From an uncultured Prevotella sp. (GTDB lineage Bacteria > Bacteroidota > Bacteroidia > Bacteroidales > Bacteroidaceae), in NCBI GenBank assembly GCA_900314995.1, contig OMXK01000044.1, positions 1-40,164 of the forward strand: 40,164 nucleotides of DNA, written 5' to 3'. Position 1 is the stretch's first letter. The number at the start of each line of letters is the position of its first letter. The position numbers were made by a program, and so were the translations under genes. Below the pieces are notes generated by a model. That model worked only from the letters and a program-made list of their open reading frames with translations. It had not been told where the DNA came from and did not search any database. Shown piece by piece: positions 8,230 to 22,303 of this stretch.

Positions 8230-10692
8230 TCAAAGGCTGACGATCTGGATGGTCGATGTCTTCAAGCCGTCGCTCTCGCAGCTCAGTTGCAGGGTGCCTG
8301 CCTCGTCGCTGCTCTGTATCAGGATCTGTGCCAGACCGTTGAAGGCGGGGATGCTGAAGGTCTTACAGTCTTTCTCCTTCGGATGGTCTTCGCCCAAGTA
8401 CATCGGATCACCGTTGCCTACGCCGAGGATACGGCCGTTACCCTCCAGACGGAACGTCAGTTTCGGACAGGCGTCGGGCACCAGGCGTCCTTTCTGATCC
8501 TGTACCTCGATAGTTACGACTGAAAGATCCCTGCCGTCGGCAGCAATCGTCTTTCTGTCTGCCTTCAGTACAGTCTTTGCGGCAGGCTTCGTGGTCTCGA
8601 TGGTCTGTGTCATCACGCGTTTGCCGTTCTCGTAGCCGATGGCTACTACCTTACCGGGCTGATAGGTGGCCTTCCACTTCAGATGGCCGTTGCAGGGCAC
8701 CGTCTGCCGCCCCAGGTTCTTGCCGTTCACGATAAGCTCCACCTCATCGCAGTTGCTGTAGGCCCAGAGCTCCACCTCTTCACCCTCATGCCCTTGCAGG
8801 TTCCAGTGGGGGAAGATGTGCAGCGTGGGTTCCTCCGTCCACCACGACTTCAGGTAGTAGGCCTCGTCTTTCGGGAAACCGCAGTAGTCCAGGATGCCGA
8901 ATTCTGAGTCTGTGGCGGGGTATTTCAGGGGATTGGGCTCGCCGCGATAGTCGAAGCCTGTCCAGTAGAAGAGTCCTGCGCCCCATGGGCGCTCTGCATA
9001 GAACTGCCAGCCGCGCTCGATCACGTTCTCCACATGGTGATGGGTGGTGTCGCGGTTCATGGAGACCATACGTCCGGGATATTCTGGTGTGTTGAAATAC
9101 CAGCCGCGTGTGCCGCAGCCTGTCGTCTCCTCCGTGCCTACGATTTTCCACTGCGGGTTCGCCTGCTTGCGGTTGTCTACGTCGTTCTGGATGATATAGT
9201 TGAAGCCCACCACGTCGAGTCCCTTGATGAGTTCTGTGCCGCCTGCATTAGCCACAGTGCTGTGGCGCGTGGGGTCGAAGAGTTTCGTGTATTCGCGCAT
9301 GGCCTCGGCCACACGGATACCCTGAACCGTGTTCTCCAGTCCCCATTCCTCGTTGCCGTCGCTCCAGAGGATGATGCTGGGGTGGTTGCGGTCGCGCTTG
9401 ATCAGGCGCTCCAGCAGCCGCAGGTGCTCCTCGTTGATACCCATCAGACGGTTCTCGTCGATGACCAGGATACCCTCTCTGTCGCAAACGTCGAGCAGGG
9501 CAGGGGTCATCGGGTTATGCGAGGCGCGATAGGCATTACAGCCAAAGGCCTTCAGCTGTTTGATGCGCCATGCCTGCAGGGCATCGGGGATGGCAGCCCC
9601 CACACCGGCATGATCCTGATGCATGTTCACACCCTTCAGCTTCAGCGGCTGTCCGTTTAGCAAGAAGCCTTTTTCCGCATCGAAGGCGATGTCGCGGATA
9701 CCTGTAGTCGTCAGGTAGCAGTCTGTCACCTTGCCCTGCTGCGTGATGGTGGTCTCCACCTGGTAGAGATAGGGATCGGCGGGGCTCCAGAGATGAGGCT
9801 CTCTGACGATGAACTGCTGCTTGCAGCTTACAGTCTCCTTCGCCTTCAGGCGGAGTGACTTTGGCGCGGTCTTCGCCACCTCCTTGCCCTCAGCGTCGAG
9901 CAGGCGCTGGGCTACCTCACACTGGCTCACCTCCAGACCGTCGTTCTTCACCTCGGTCTCTACCGTCATCTCTGCAAGGGTATATGGCTTCTGCATCTTG
10001 GCATAAACGAAGGTGCCGAAAGGTGCTACGCTCACCAGGGCCTTCTTCTCCAGCCATACGTCGCGGTAGATACCTCCTCCCTCGTAGAACCAGCCCTCTT
10101 CGAGTGAGGCATCTGCCCGCACACAAATCAGGTTGTCCTCACCATATTTTATATAAGGCGTGATGTCATACACCTGGGTGGCATAGCCACTGGGCTCCGT
10201 ACCCATATAGAAGCCGTTGAACCATACCTGGGCATTCCTGAAGATACCGTCGAACCGCAGATAGTAACTGCAAGGCCCCTCATCATTATTTACATTATTA
10301 CTTTTTTCAATTTTTACATTTTTCCGATACCAGCCCACGCTTGTTTCCGGATACTTCCAGCCCACGGTCTTATAGCCGTGAGAATGACTGGCCTCGGGGG
10401 CGTAAGGCAGGGTAGTCACCCAGTCGTGGGGCACCTGAACCTCCTCCCAGCCCGCATCGTCGAATTTCTGTGAGTATGGTCCCTCATTATGGATGGAATT
10501 CGCCTTCGTCAGATAGTTAAAGTACTCCGTGCCACAGCCGAAGTCCTTCTGTGGATCAGCAGCATGCCCCAGTTTGAATTTCCAACCCTTGTCCAGACGG
10601 ATGGACTCCCGCACGCTCTGTGCCTGGGCGACATTCATCAACAGGCAACCTGCCGTTGCCAGAATCATTGCTTTAAGTTTCTTCATCATCAT
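8230..10692 (-). CDS. GH2 family beta-galactosidase-like glycoside hydrolase, secreted
   Basis: About 820 residues from the ATG at 10692 (ATGs at 10689 and 10686 are equally possible). A longer reading frame to TTG at 10716 is rejected because it lies in the -7 box. A signal peptide (KKLKAMILATAGCLLMNVAQA) is followed by the GH2 sugar-binding jelly roll, an Ig-like domain and the TIM barrel. The acid/base Glu448 lies in LWSDGNEEWG, and the nucleophile is near residue 521 in VGTEETTG. A DUF4982-like and a further Ig-like domain close the protein (about 640-820). Family members act as beta-galactosidases or related beta-glycosidases in the periplasm; the substrate is unproven. The promoter is divergent from the SusA-like gene and probably shares its regulatory site. 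Confidence 0.9.
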   Translation of the reverse strand: MMMKKLKAMILATAGCLLMNVAQAQSVRESIRLDKGWKFKLGHAADPQKDFGCGTEYFNYLTKANSIHNEGPYSQKFDDAGWEEVQVPHDWVTTLPYAPEASHSHGYKTVGWKYPETSVGWYRKNVKIEKSNNVNNDEGPCSYYLRFDGIFRNAQVWFNGFYMGTEPSGYATQVYDITPYIKYGEDNLICVRADASLEEGWFYEGGGIYRDVWLEKKALVSVAPFGTFVYAKMQKPYTLAEMTVETEVKNDGLEVSQCEVAQRLLDAEGKEVAKTAPKSLRLKAKETVSCKQQFIVREPHLWSPADPYLYQVETTITQQGKVTDCYLTTTGIRDIAFDAEKGFLLNGQPLKLKGVNMHQDHAGVGAAIPDALQAWRIKQLKAFGCNAYRASHNPMTPALLDVCDREGILVIDENRLMGINEEHLRLLERLIKRDRNHPSIILWSDGNEEWGLENTVQGIRVAEAMREYTKLFDPTRHSTVANAGGTELIKGLDVVGFNYIIQNDVDNRKQANPQWKIVGTEETTGCGTRGWYFNTPEYPGRMVSMNRDTTHHHVENVIERGWQFYAERPWGAGLFYWTGFDYRGEPNPLKYPATDSEFGILDYCGFPKDEAYYLKSWWTEEPTLHIFPHWNLQGHEGEEVELWAYSNCDEVELIVNGKNLGRQTVPCNGHLKWKATYQPGKVVAIGYENGKRVMTQTIETTKPAAKTVLKADRKTIAADGRDLSVVTIEVQDQKGRLVPDACPKLTFRLEGNGRILGVGNGDPMYLGEDHPKEKDCKTFSIPAFNGLAQILIQSSDEAGTLQLSCESDGLKTSTIQIVSL

Positions 10693-10713
10693 GATAGTTT
10701 CAGTTTCTGACTG

Positions 10714-10721
10714 CAAAAATA
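10714..10721 (-). promoter_or_regulatory. -7 box of the GH2 gene
   Basis: On the minus strand TATTTTTG matches TAnnTTTG, 22 bp upstream of the ATG at 10692. Confidence 0.65.
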
Positions 10722-10772
10722 CGCAAATTCTTTCGATTATCCATAAGATGTTGCGACTTTTTTCTGTCTTTG

Positions 10773-10783
10773 TGCAAACGTTT
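10773..10783. promoter_or_regulatory. Candidate operator TGCAAACGTTT between divergent GH2 and susA promoters
   Basis: The 11-bp TGCAAACGTTT is identical to the core of the 16-bp palindrome upstream of malQ (22304-22319). It lies 58 bp from the susA -7 box and 51 bp from the GH2 -7 box, so a single bound regulator could act on both. Its form resembles the CAAACGTTTG core of LacI-family operators. Confidence 0.6.
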
Positions 10784-10841
10784 ATCCTCGATAGCTGCTT
10801 AAATTCGGCAGACTAAACGTATAACGATGCGCAAAAATGCC

Positions 10842-10849
10842 TATCTTTG
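10842..10849 (+). promoter_or_regulatory. -7 box of the SusA-like GH13 gene
   Basis: TATCTTTG matches TAnnTTTG, 29 bp upstream of the ATG at 10879. Confidence 0.7.
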
Positions 10850-10878
10850 CACACACAGAGAATAAACTAAAAACAGCT

Positions 10879-12810
10879 ATGCGAAAGATTTTATTTGTGA
10901 CCGCCATATTGATGGCAAACGTATTGACAATGAGTGCAGCAAGGAAGGAAGTAGTAACCAACATTGAACCTACCGACTGGTATGTGGGGATGAAGAATCC
11001 ATCGGTACAGCTAATGGTCTATGGCCCCGACATCCGGAATGTGGCTACCGTCACCACCGACTATCCGGGTGTCACCATCGATAGTCTCGTGCGCCTCGAT
11101 TCACCTAACTATCTGCTCGTCTACATGAATCTCCGTGATGCCAAGCCCGGCACCATGATCCTTAATTTCGGCAAGACGAAGATTCCCTACCAGCTGAAGG
11201 CCCGCGAGAAGAGAGGCGAGGAGCGCATGGGCTTCACCAATGCCGACGTACTCTACATGCTCATGCCTGATCGTTTTGCCCAGGGAGCCAATCATCCTGC
11301 ACAGGTGGCTGGCATGCGTTCCTATGTGGAGGATCGCTCGAAACCAAGCCTCCGTCATGGCGGCGATCTCAACGGCATCCGCGAACACCTCGATTACTTC
11401 AAGGAACTCGGTGTCACTGCCCTCTGGTTCACACCCGTTCTCGAGAATAATTCGCCCGACTCCAAGAATGGCTATTCCACTTATCACGGCTATGCCACCA
11501 CGAATTATTATAGGGTGGATCCACGCTTCGGCTCGAATGCCGACTACAAGCGCCTCTGCGACGAGGCCCACGCCAAGGGACTGAAGATTGTGATGGACAT
11601 GATCTTCAACCATAGTGGCTTTGAGCACCCTTGGACTCATGACATGCCTTCCCGTGACTGGCTCAATACCCCCGAGTGGCTCTCGGAGCAGCAGAGTGGT
11701 CGCGACCCCATGACAGGCTTTACAGCTAATAGCGACGGCTCGGAACCTGCTAAGTCTGCCTACCTGCAGACCTCGTATAAGCTCACTCCAGTCGTGGATC
11801 CTTATGCCTCCAAGATTGACCTCAAGGAGACTGTCCAGGGATGGTTCGTGCCCTCTATGCCCGATCTGAACCAGAACAACCCGCACCTCATGCGCTACCT
11901 CATCCAGAACTCCATCTGGTGGATTGAGACCGTAGGTATCGATGGTATCCGCATGGATACTTATCCCTATGCCTATGCTGAGGGTATGGCCCAGTGGCTG
12001 AAGGAACTCGACGACGAGTATCCCAACTTCAACACTGTGGGTGAGACATGGGTCACCGAACCTGCCTATACAGCTGCTTGGCAGAAGGATTCAAAACTGG
12101 CAAAAGAGAACACTTATCTGAAGACCGTCATGGATTTCTCTTTCTTCGATAAGCTCAATCAGGCTAAGCACGAGGAGACAGATGTCTGGTGGAACGGACT
12201 GAATCGCCTCTATAACTCGTTCGTCTATGATTACCTCTATCCCAATCCCTCGAGTGTAATGGCCTTCATCGAGAACCACGACACTGACCGCTTCCTTGGC
12301 AACGGCTGCGATACCCTTGCCCTCAAGCAGGCCCTCGCATTACTGCTCACCGTCAACCGCATACCTCAGCTCTATTATGGCACGGAAATCCTGATGAACG
12401 GCACAAAGGAGATTACCGATGGTAACGTGCGTTGTGACTTCCCTGGCGGATTCCCCGGCGATACCCACAATGCCTTTACGAAGGAAGGGCGCACCAAGGC
12501 CGAGCAGGCCATGTTCCAATGGACGAGTCGTCTGCTCCACTGGCGTCAAGGCAACGACGTGATTATCAAGGGCACCCAGACGCAGTTCATCCCCTACAAT
12601 GGCATCTATGTCATCGCTCGTCAGTACAAGGGACGCACAGCCCTCACTATCCTCAACGGCACAACCAAGGCCGCTACGATGGATGTAGCCCGCTACGCCG
12701 AGGTCATCGGTAATACCGTCAAGGCCAAGGATGTTCTCACAGGCCGCTATTACGACCTTTCCGCGCCTCTCACCCTCAAGCCCCGTCAGTCGCTCATCCT
12801 CGAATACTAA
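10879..12810 (+). CDS. susA: GH13 neopullulanase/cyclomaltodextrinase, SusA-like, periplasmic
   Basis: 643 residues from the ATG at 10879. The frame is open back to 10837, but that part lies in the promoter. A signal peptide (MRKILFVTAILMANVLTMSA) is followed by a cyclomaltodextrinase N-terminal Ig-like domain (about 25-125), the GH13 (beta/alpha)8 barrel and a C-terminal beta domain. Catalytic residues are Asp360 (GIRMDTYPY, nucleophile), Glu389 (VGETW, acid/base) and Asp468 (IENHDTDR). Family members split starch oligosaccharides and pullulan in the periplasm after SusC-type import. The gene name rests on family and context; no susC/susD is in the window. It is transcribed divergently from GH2 and ends in a strong hairpin and a terminator. 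Confidence 0.9.
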   Translation: MRKILFVTAILMANVLTMSAARKEVVTNIEPTDWYVGMKNPSVQLMVYGPDIRNVATVTTDYPGVTIDSLVRLDSPNYLLVYMNLRDAKPGTMILNFGKTKIPYQLKAREKRGEERMGFTNADVLYMLMPDRFAQGANHPAQVAGMRSYVEDRSKPSLRHGGDLNGIREHLDYFKELGVTALWFTPVLENNSPDSKNGYSTYHGYATTNYYRVDPRFGSNADYKRLCDEAHAKGLKIVMDMIFNHSGFEHPWTHDMPSRDWLNTPEWLSEQQSGRDPMTGFTANSDGSEPAKSAYLQTSYKLTPVVDPYASKIDLKETVQGWFVPSMPDLNQNNPHLMRYLIQNSIWWIETVGIDGIRMDTYPYAYAEGMAQWLKELDDEYPNFNTVGETWVTEPAYTAAWQKDSKLAKENTYLKTVMDFSFFDKLNQAKHEETDVWWNGLNRLYNSFVYDYLYPNPSSVMAFIENHDTDRFLGNGCDTLALKQALALLLTVNRIPQLYYGTEILMNGTKEITDGNVRCDFPGGFPGDTHNAFTKEGRTKAEQAMFQWTSRLLHWRQGNDVIIKGTQTQFIPYNGIYVIARQYKGRTALTILNGTTKAATMDVARYAEVIGNTVKAKDVLTGRYYDLSAPLTLKPRQSLILEY

Positions 12811-12813
12811 TAA

Positions 12814-12870
12814 CTTACCTCTGGGGCCAGGCCCCGAAACTAAGTTTTAGGGCCTGGCCCCAGAGGTAAG
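12814..12870. other. Long perfect inverted repeat (21-bp arms) after susA
   Basis: The arm 12814-12834 is the exact reverse complement of 12850-12870. Further in, AAAC (12837-12840) pairs with GTTT (12844-12847) around a TAA loop. The stem is very GC-rich at its centre (GGGGCCAGGCCC). It starts 3 bp after the susA stop codon, and the true terminator follows 12 bp later. It could be a palindromic repeat element or a transcript-stabilising hairpin. Confidence 0.85.
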
Positions 12871-12881
12871 ATGAGCGGTAC

Positions 12882-12918
12882 AAAAAAAGAGCCTCACAAC
12901 TTGCGAGGCTCTTTTTTT
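12882..12918. terminator. Bidirectional intrinsic terminator between susA and fucI
   Basis: A7-GAGCCTC-(9-nt loop)-GAGGCTC-T7: a 7-bp stem with a T-tract on both strands. It serves the convergent susA (plus) and fucose isomerase (minus) genes. Confidence 0.9.
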
Positions 12919-12938
12919 GATGGTTTGCAAAGGGGAAA

Positions 12939-14388
12939 TTATGCAAACGGATTCTCGGTGGGATAGAAGTTGCCCTTCGGGAAGTTGTAGTCGATCTCGT
13001 CAACGGGGATACCCATGTACTTGAGAACCTCCCAGAGGTACTTGCCCTGATGGCCGAACATGACGGCGCAGTGGTGTGGGTAGTGCTTCTCGATGAGGAC
13101 GTGACGATAGAAGCGGCTCATGTTCTTGATACCGAAGATACCGGATGTAAGCGCGGAGCTTGGTGTCGGCTGTTGACTGCAGGCGGTATACCGTAGCCAA
13201 ACCTGGCTGGATGTCACCCTCGAGGGTACCGTTGGTCACCTCTACAGGCAGAGCGCGGGCCATAATGCGCTGGAAGCACATCTGGCAGTTGCATATCTTA
13301 GAAGAAGCGGTGTTACCGCAGTGGAAGCCCATGAAGATCTCCTTCTCGGTATAGGTGTCGCAAGCGAACTTCTTGCCCTTGATGCTCTCCTCGTACATGT
13401 CTTGAGGAACGGTGTTGTTGATGTCGAGCAGGGTAACGGCATCCTGAGAAATGCAGGTTCCGATGTACTCTGACAGTGCACCGTAGATATCCACCTCGCA
13501 AGCTACGGGGATGCCACGACCGGTGAGACGGCTGTTCACGTAGCAGGGAACGAAACCGAACATGGTCTGGAAGGCAGGCCAGCACTTGTTGGCCATAGCC
13601 ACGAACTGGCGTGAACCCTTGTGAGCCTCAATCCAGTCGGTAAGTGTAAGCTCATACTGAGCAAGCTTCGGCAGCACTGAAGGAATCTTATTGCCAGTGC
13701 CGAGCTCGGCAACCATATCTTTCACAACATCATCGATGCGCGGGTCGCCCTGGTGCTTCTGGAAGGCCTCGAGCAGATCGAGCTCTGAGTTTTCCTCGAT
13801 CTCAACGTCGAGATCATAGAGGGCACGGATAGGTGCATTACAAGCCAGGAAGTTGTTGGGACGGGGACCGAAGCTGATAATCTTCAGGTTCTGCAGACCT
13901 ACGATAGCGCGGGCAATGGGCAGGAACTCGTGGATCATCTCAGCACACTGACCAGCATCGCCTACTGGCTCCTCAGGGATATAAGCGCGGGTCTTGCGCA
14001 GAGATAGAGCCTGGCTGGCGTTCAGCATACCGCAGTAAGCGTCGCCACGACCGTCGATCAGATCCTTCTGAGTCTCCTCAGCAGCAGCGCAGAACATCGT
14101 GGGACCCTGGAACCAGTCGGCAATCATGGTCTCAGAGATCTCAGGACCGAAGTTGCCGAGGTATACGCACAGGGCGTTACAACCAGCCTTCTTCACGTCC
14201 TCAAGGGCCTGCTGAGCGTGGATTTCACTCTCAACAATGGTGATAGGGCACTCGTAGATACTGTCCTTTCCAAATTTCTTTTCATACTCAGCGATAACGG
14301 CCTTACGGCGGTTAACTGCCAATGACTCGGGGAAACAGTCGCGGCTCACAGCCACGATACCGATTTTAATTACGGGAATGTTGTTCAT
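12939..14388 (-). pseudogene. fucI: L-fucose isomerase family gene, frameshifted near the 3' end
   Basis: From the ATG at 14388 the frame encodes a Bacteroidetes FucI-like ketol isomerase (L-fucose to L-fuculose). Metal ligands Glu298 (ACEVDIYG) and Asp322 (LLDINN) are 24 residues apart, as are Glu337 and Asp361 in E. coli FucI. At about 13140-13165 the frame breaks after KLRAYI. The rest continues in another minus frame (IFGIKNMSRFYRH to YPTENPFA, stop 12939-12941) and carries the expected late His motif HHCAVMFGH. From memory, homologs carry about 15-20 more residues at this join, so a short out-of-frame deletion is likely rather than a single-base slip. It is either a recent inactivation or an assembly/sequencing error. 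Confidence 0.85.
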
Positions 14389-14433
14389 ACTTTATTTGTT
14401 TAGAAAAATAGTAATGCTTAATTGATGCGGATG

Positions 14434-14441
14434 CAAAGATA
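14434..14441 (-). promoter_or_regulatory. -7 box of the fucose isomerase gene
   Basis: On the minus strand TATCTTTG matches TAnnTTTG, 46 bp upstream of the ATG at 14388. The gene is therefore separate from the pulA operon upstream. Confidence 0.65.
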
Positions 14442-14517
14442 CGCAATTTTCCCCGAAACTGCATCAAATAAAGTGTTAATTGATGATAAAACCTCGCAAC
14501 AGCCCCTCAACACCGCG

Positions 14518-16428
14518 TTATTGGTGCAGGATGAGGGCTGACTGAGGGGCAACGGTGGCCTGCGAACCTGACAGTTCGCCGAGTCCGCTTTCGCTGATCT
14601 GGCCATCGCGGCAGACGACGGTGTAGGCACCTTCGGGGATGGCGACAGTGGCGGGCTGCTTGCCGGCGTTGAGGATGACGATGATGTTGCGCCAGTCATC
14701 GCGGCCTGCATAGCCTTTCAGGCGGAAGGCAACGGCGGCCTCGGGGGCATCGATAAATTCGAGGTGCTTGCGCACGAGGTCGGCATTGCCCAGACGGAAG
14801 GCGGGATGGTTGTGGCGCAGCCGGATGAGGTTCTTGTAGTAGGCGAAGACCTCGGGGTGGGTGGCCTTGCGGCTCCAGTCGATGTGGTTGATCTCATCGG
14901 GCGACTCGAAGCTGTTGTGTACACCCTGCTTGTCGCGCAGCATCTCTTCGCCAGCGAGCATGAAGGGCACTCCCTGCGCGGTGAAGACAGCGGTCTGTGC
15001 GAGCAGGTCAAGTCGGATGAGCTCGGCCTCGGTGATGCCGGGGATGCTGGCCTTGAGACGGTCGACGAGGCACATATCGTCGTGGCAGGAGACGTAGGAT
15101 ATCATCTGCGTGGGTTCTGTGGCCCAGGGCGTGGTGGAGTAGTTCACCTTCGTCATGTCGACCTGCGGGTGGGCGATACAGCCGGCAATGCCGTACTTGA
15201 GGCTTTCCTCATTGCCGGCGATGCCACCGATGAAGGCTGTCTGCTTATCGTCGGAGAACGGACCGCGGAGGGCATCGCGGATCTCATCGCTGAAGGCGGC
15301 GATACCTGGCATCTGCGGGATGTTGGCCTTCATGCCGAGTTTTTCCTGGGGATAGGCACAGGTGCCTGCGCTCCAGCCTTCGCCGTAGATGAAGATGGTG
15401 GGGTCGATGGCATCGACCATCGAGCGGATTTGGTTCATCGTCTCGATGTCGTGGACGCCCATGAGGTCGAAGCGGAAGCCGTCGATGTGGTATTCGTTGA
15501 TCCAGTATTTGACGCTTTCGAGCATGAACTTGCGCATCATGGGTTTGTCAGAGGCAGTCTCGTTGCCACAGCCTGAGCCGTTGCTATACTGCCCGTCGGC
15601 GGTCTTGCGATAGTAATAGTCGGGGTAGGTGCGCTGGAAGTTGGAATGCTCGATGTCGTAGGTGTGGTTATACACCACGTCGAGGATGACGCGGATGCCA
15701 GCATCGTGAAGCGCCTTCACCATCTGCTTGAATTCGCGGATGCGCACTTCCGGGGCATAAGGATCGGTGGAGTAGCCTCCCTCGGGCACGTTGTAGTTCA
15801 CAGGGTCGTAGCCCCAGTTGTACTTGTTGTCGCTGAGGCGCGTCTCATCCACCGAGCCGTAGTCGTAGCTAGGGAGGATATGGACGGCATTGACGCCCAG
15901 TTCCTTGAGGTGGCTGATGGCCCAGGGCTCGGTGAGGGCGAGGAACTTTCCCTTATAGCGGGCATCGGGGCGGGCGATGGAGAAGTCGCGGTGGTGCATC
16001 TCGTAGATGACGAGATCGGCAGGCGACTTGGTGACGGGATGGCTATCCTGTGCCCAACCTTCGGGATCGGTGGCACGAAGGTCGACGATGGCGCCCCGCT
16101 TGCCGTTGACTCCTACGGCCTTGGCAAAGACACCCGGACACTCGCCGAGGCCCACGTCGAAGGTGTAGAACTGTCCCATCAGATTGCCTCGGACATCAGC
16201 CTGCCACTGCTCGTTGGCAGTGCGCTGCATCTTGATGGTCTTGACGGCTTTGCCTCCTTGACCATCGCGATAGAGACGGAGGGTGACGCGCTTGGCATCG
16301 TTGGGGGCAAAGAGTACGAACTGGGTCTTCTCAGGGGTATAGTTCACCTCGTTGAAATGGAAGTCCTGCGCAGCCGCCGGTTTCGGGAACAGGAAGGACA
16401 GTAGTGTTGCAAACATCAGCGTTTTCAT
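14518..16428 (-). CDS. pulA: Type I pullulanase (GH13_14-like), secreted
   Basis: The 636-residue protein has a signal peptide (MKTLMFATLLSFLFPKPAAA). A CBM48-like domain (about 22-115) precedes the GH13 barrel, which carries the type I pullulanase signature YNWGYDP near residue 200. Catalytic residues are Asp321 (FRFDLMG), Glu350 (YGEGW) and Asp450 (SCHDD). It hydrolyses alpha-1,6 branches in pullulan and starch dextrins, giving linear maltooligosaccharides for the other enzymes here. It lies 22 bp after the TPR protein gene, last in the operon malQ-susB-TPR-pulA. The signal peptide suggests a periplasmic or lipid-free envelope location. Confidence 0.92.
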   Translation of the reverse strand: MKTLMFATLLSFLFPKPAAAQDFHFNEVNYTPEKTQFVLFAPNDAKRVTLRLYRDGQGGKAVKTIKMQRTANEQWQADVRGNLMGQFYTFDVGLGECPGVFAKAVGVNGKRGAIVDLRATDPEGWAQDSHPVTKSPADLVIYEMHHRDFSIARPDARYKGKFLALTEPWAISHLKELGVNAVHILPSYDYGSVDETRLSDNKYNWGYDPVNYNVPEGGYSTDPYAPEVRIREFKQMVKALHDAGIRVILDVVYNHTYDIEHSNFQRTYPDYYYRKTADGQYSNGSGCGNETASDKPMMRKFMLESVKYWINEYHIDGFRFDLMGVHDIETMNQIRSMVDAIDPTIFIYGEGWSAGTCAYPQEKLGMKANIPQMPGIAAFSDEIRDALRGPFSDDKQTAFIGGIAGNEESLKYGIAGCIAHPQVDMTKVNYSTTPWATEPTQMISYVSCHDDMCLVDRLKASIPGITEAELIRLDLLAQTAVFTAQGVPFMLAGEEMLRDKQGVHNSFESPDEINHIDWSRKATHPEVFAYYKNLIRLRHNHPAFRLGNADLVRKHLEFIDAPEAAVAFRLKGYAGRDDWRNIIVILNAGKQPATVAIPEGAYTVVCRDGQISESGLGELSGSQATVAPQSALILHQ

Positions 16429-16450
16429 TATACGTTGTTTTTTAATTGTA

Positions 16451-17536
16451 TCACGGTTTGGTGCGATACCTCTTCAGGATGACGATGAAGAGGACGAGGA
16501 GCAGTAGGACGATGATGCCGCCCGCGATGAAGAGGATGGTGCTGACACTCGATTGCGCGGCCTGCTTCTCCTTCTCAATGATGTTGATGACGGAATCGAT
16601 TTGATAGGTACGCATGCGGGGATGGAAGGCCAGATTCCTGTCCAGAGAGAAATCCATATAGTGGCGGGCACGCTCGATGTCGCCTTTGTTGGCCAGATGC
16701 TCTGCCAGGAAGAGGAGCGAGGCCTGATTGTTCACGGCGCAACTGATATCAGAGATGGCCGACTTGCCCAGCCAGTAGTGGGCCAGTTTTTCGTTGCCAA
16801 GGTGGTCGTAGCACATGGAGCGGTAGAAGGCGGCGTAGGCATACTCGTGGGTGCCTTCTTTGACTCTGTGGAGCCACTTGTCACTGATGCGCATGGCTTC
16901 CTGGAACTGGCGCTGGGCGCTGAGGATATCCATCTTCAGGTGGAGCCACTCCTCGCTGCCCTCTTTGGTTACCGCCAGCACAGAGTCGCGGTAAAGGTTC
17001 TGGAGATCGTAATAATGGCGGCGCACGTTTTCGCGCTGGGTGTAATTGCCCACTTCGCCGCAGACGTGCATCCAGGCATTGTAATAGGCCACAAGCCCTG
17101 CGGTGTCGAGGACTGCCTTGTTGATCTTGCGGAGCTCGTTGATGGCTTCGGTGTACGTATCGGTATTGGAGCACTGATAAGCCAGCAATGCATGATAACG
17201 CCCTGCGACATTCGGACGCTGGAGTGATTCAGCGAGACTGATACAGACTTCAGCATAGTGGATCGCAGAGTCGTTTCTGAAAGACTTGTAGAGGTCGAAG
17301 AGCTGTTCTGCCAACAGGAGTTGCTGCTCAGGGCTCTTCGCCATGTGCAGACTGTCGCGACGGATATTGATCTGCTGCTCGTGGTCTTCGATAAATTTGG
17401 GCGACTGGGCGATAATGTCGTCAATCTGCTGATAGAGGGCATCGAGGTCGATGTCCTCTTCATAGAAAGGATCGTCTTGCGCCATGACAGGCATCATGAC
17501 GGCAATCATGATTGTTAATATCAGGCTTCTAAACAT
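16451..17536 (-). CDS. TPR-like membrane protein related to SusR/DUF6377-type regulators, lacking a DNA-binding part
   Basis: The 361-residue protein has a signal peptide (MFRSLILTIMIAVMMPVMA) and the segment DIDLDALYQQIDDIIAQSP. Helical TPR-like repeats follow (about 60-325), then one TM helix near 335-355 and only a few basic residues (KRYRTKP) before the stop. Its N-terminus is clearly homologous to the fragment at 23933-24157. As far as I recall, SusR/DUF6377-type Bacteroidetes regulators have this periplasmic TPR layout plus a cytosolic output domain of 150 or more residues. Here the output domain is absent. It could be a natural truncated sensor, an anchor, or a degenerate regulator. 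It sits inside the starch operon, 6 bp after susB and 22 bp before pulA. Confidence 0.75.
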   Translation of the reverse strand: MFRSLILTIMIAVMMPVMAQDDPFYEEDIDLDALYQQIDDIIAQSPKFIEDHEQQINIRRDSLHMAKSPEQQLLLAEQLFDLYKSFRNDSAIHYAEVCISLAESLQRPNVAGRYHALLAYQCSNTDTYTEAINELRKINKAVLDTAGLVAYYNAWMHVCGEVGNYTQRENVRRHYYDLQNLYRDSVLAVTKEGSEEWLHLKMDILSAQRQFQEAMRISDKWLHRVKEGTHEYAYAAFYRSMCYDHLGNEKLAHYWLGKSAISDISCAVNNQASLLFLAEHLANKGDIERARHYMDFSLDRNLAFHPRMRTYQIDSVINIIEKEKQAAQSSVSTILFIAGGIIVLLLLVLFIVILKRYRTKP

Positions 17537-17542
17537 AGTTGA

Positions 17543-22212
<4,670 letters not shown>

Positions 22213-22242
22213 AATGCTTTTAGCTATTTTAATTGTTTGGGG

Positions 22243-22250
22243 CAAAGTTA
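22243..22250 (-). promoter_or_regulatory. -7 box of the malQ-susB-TPR-pulA operon
   Basis: On the minus strand TAACTTTG matches TAnnTTTG, 31 bp upstream of the malQ ATG. Confidence 0.7.
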
Positions 22251-22303
22251 CGAAATATTCCGTTTGGGTGTTTTCCAAGTGACGTGTTATTGCCCGTTTG
22301 TGA

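Noticed and set aside
10837-10878. Upstream start of the SusA-like gene at 10837
   Set aside because: The first 14 codons cover the -7 box, and the signal peptide begins at the ATG at 10879.
13130-13170. Programmed frameshift in the fucose isomerase gene
   Set aside because: There is no slippery heptamer or downstream structure, other members of the family are single-frame, and homologs appear to have extra residues at this point, so a deletion fits better.
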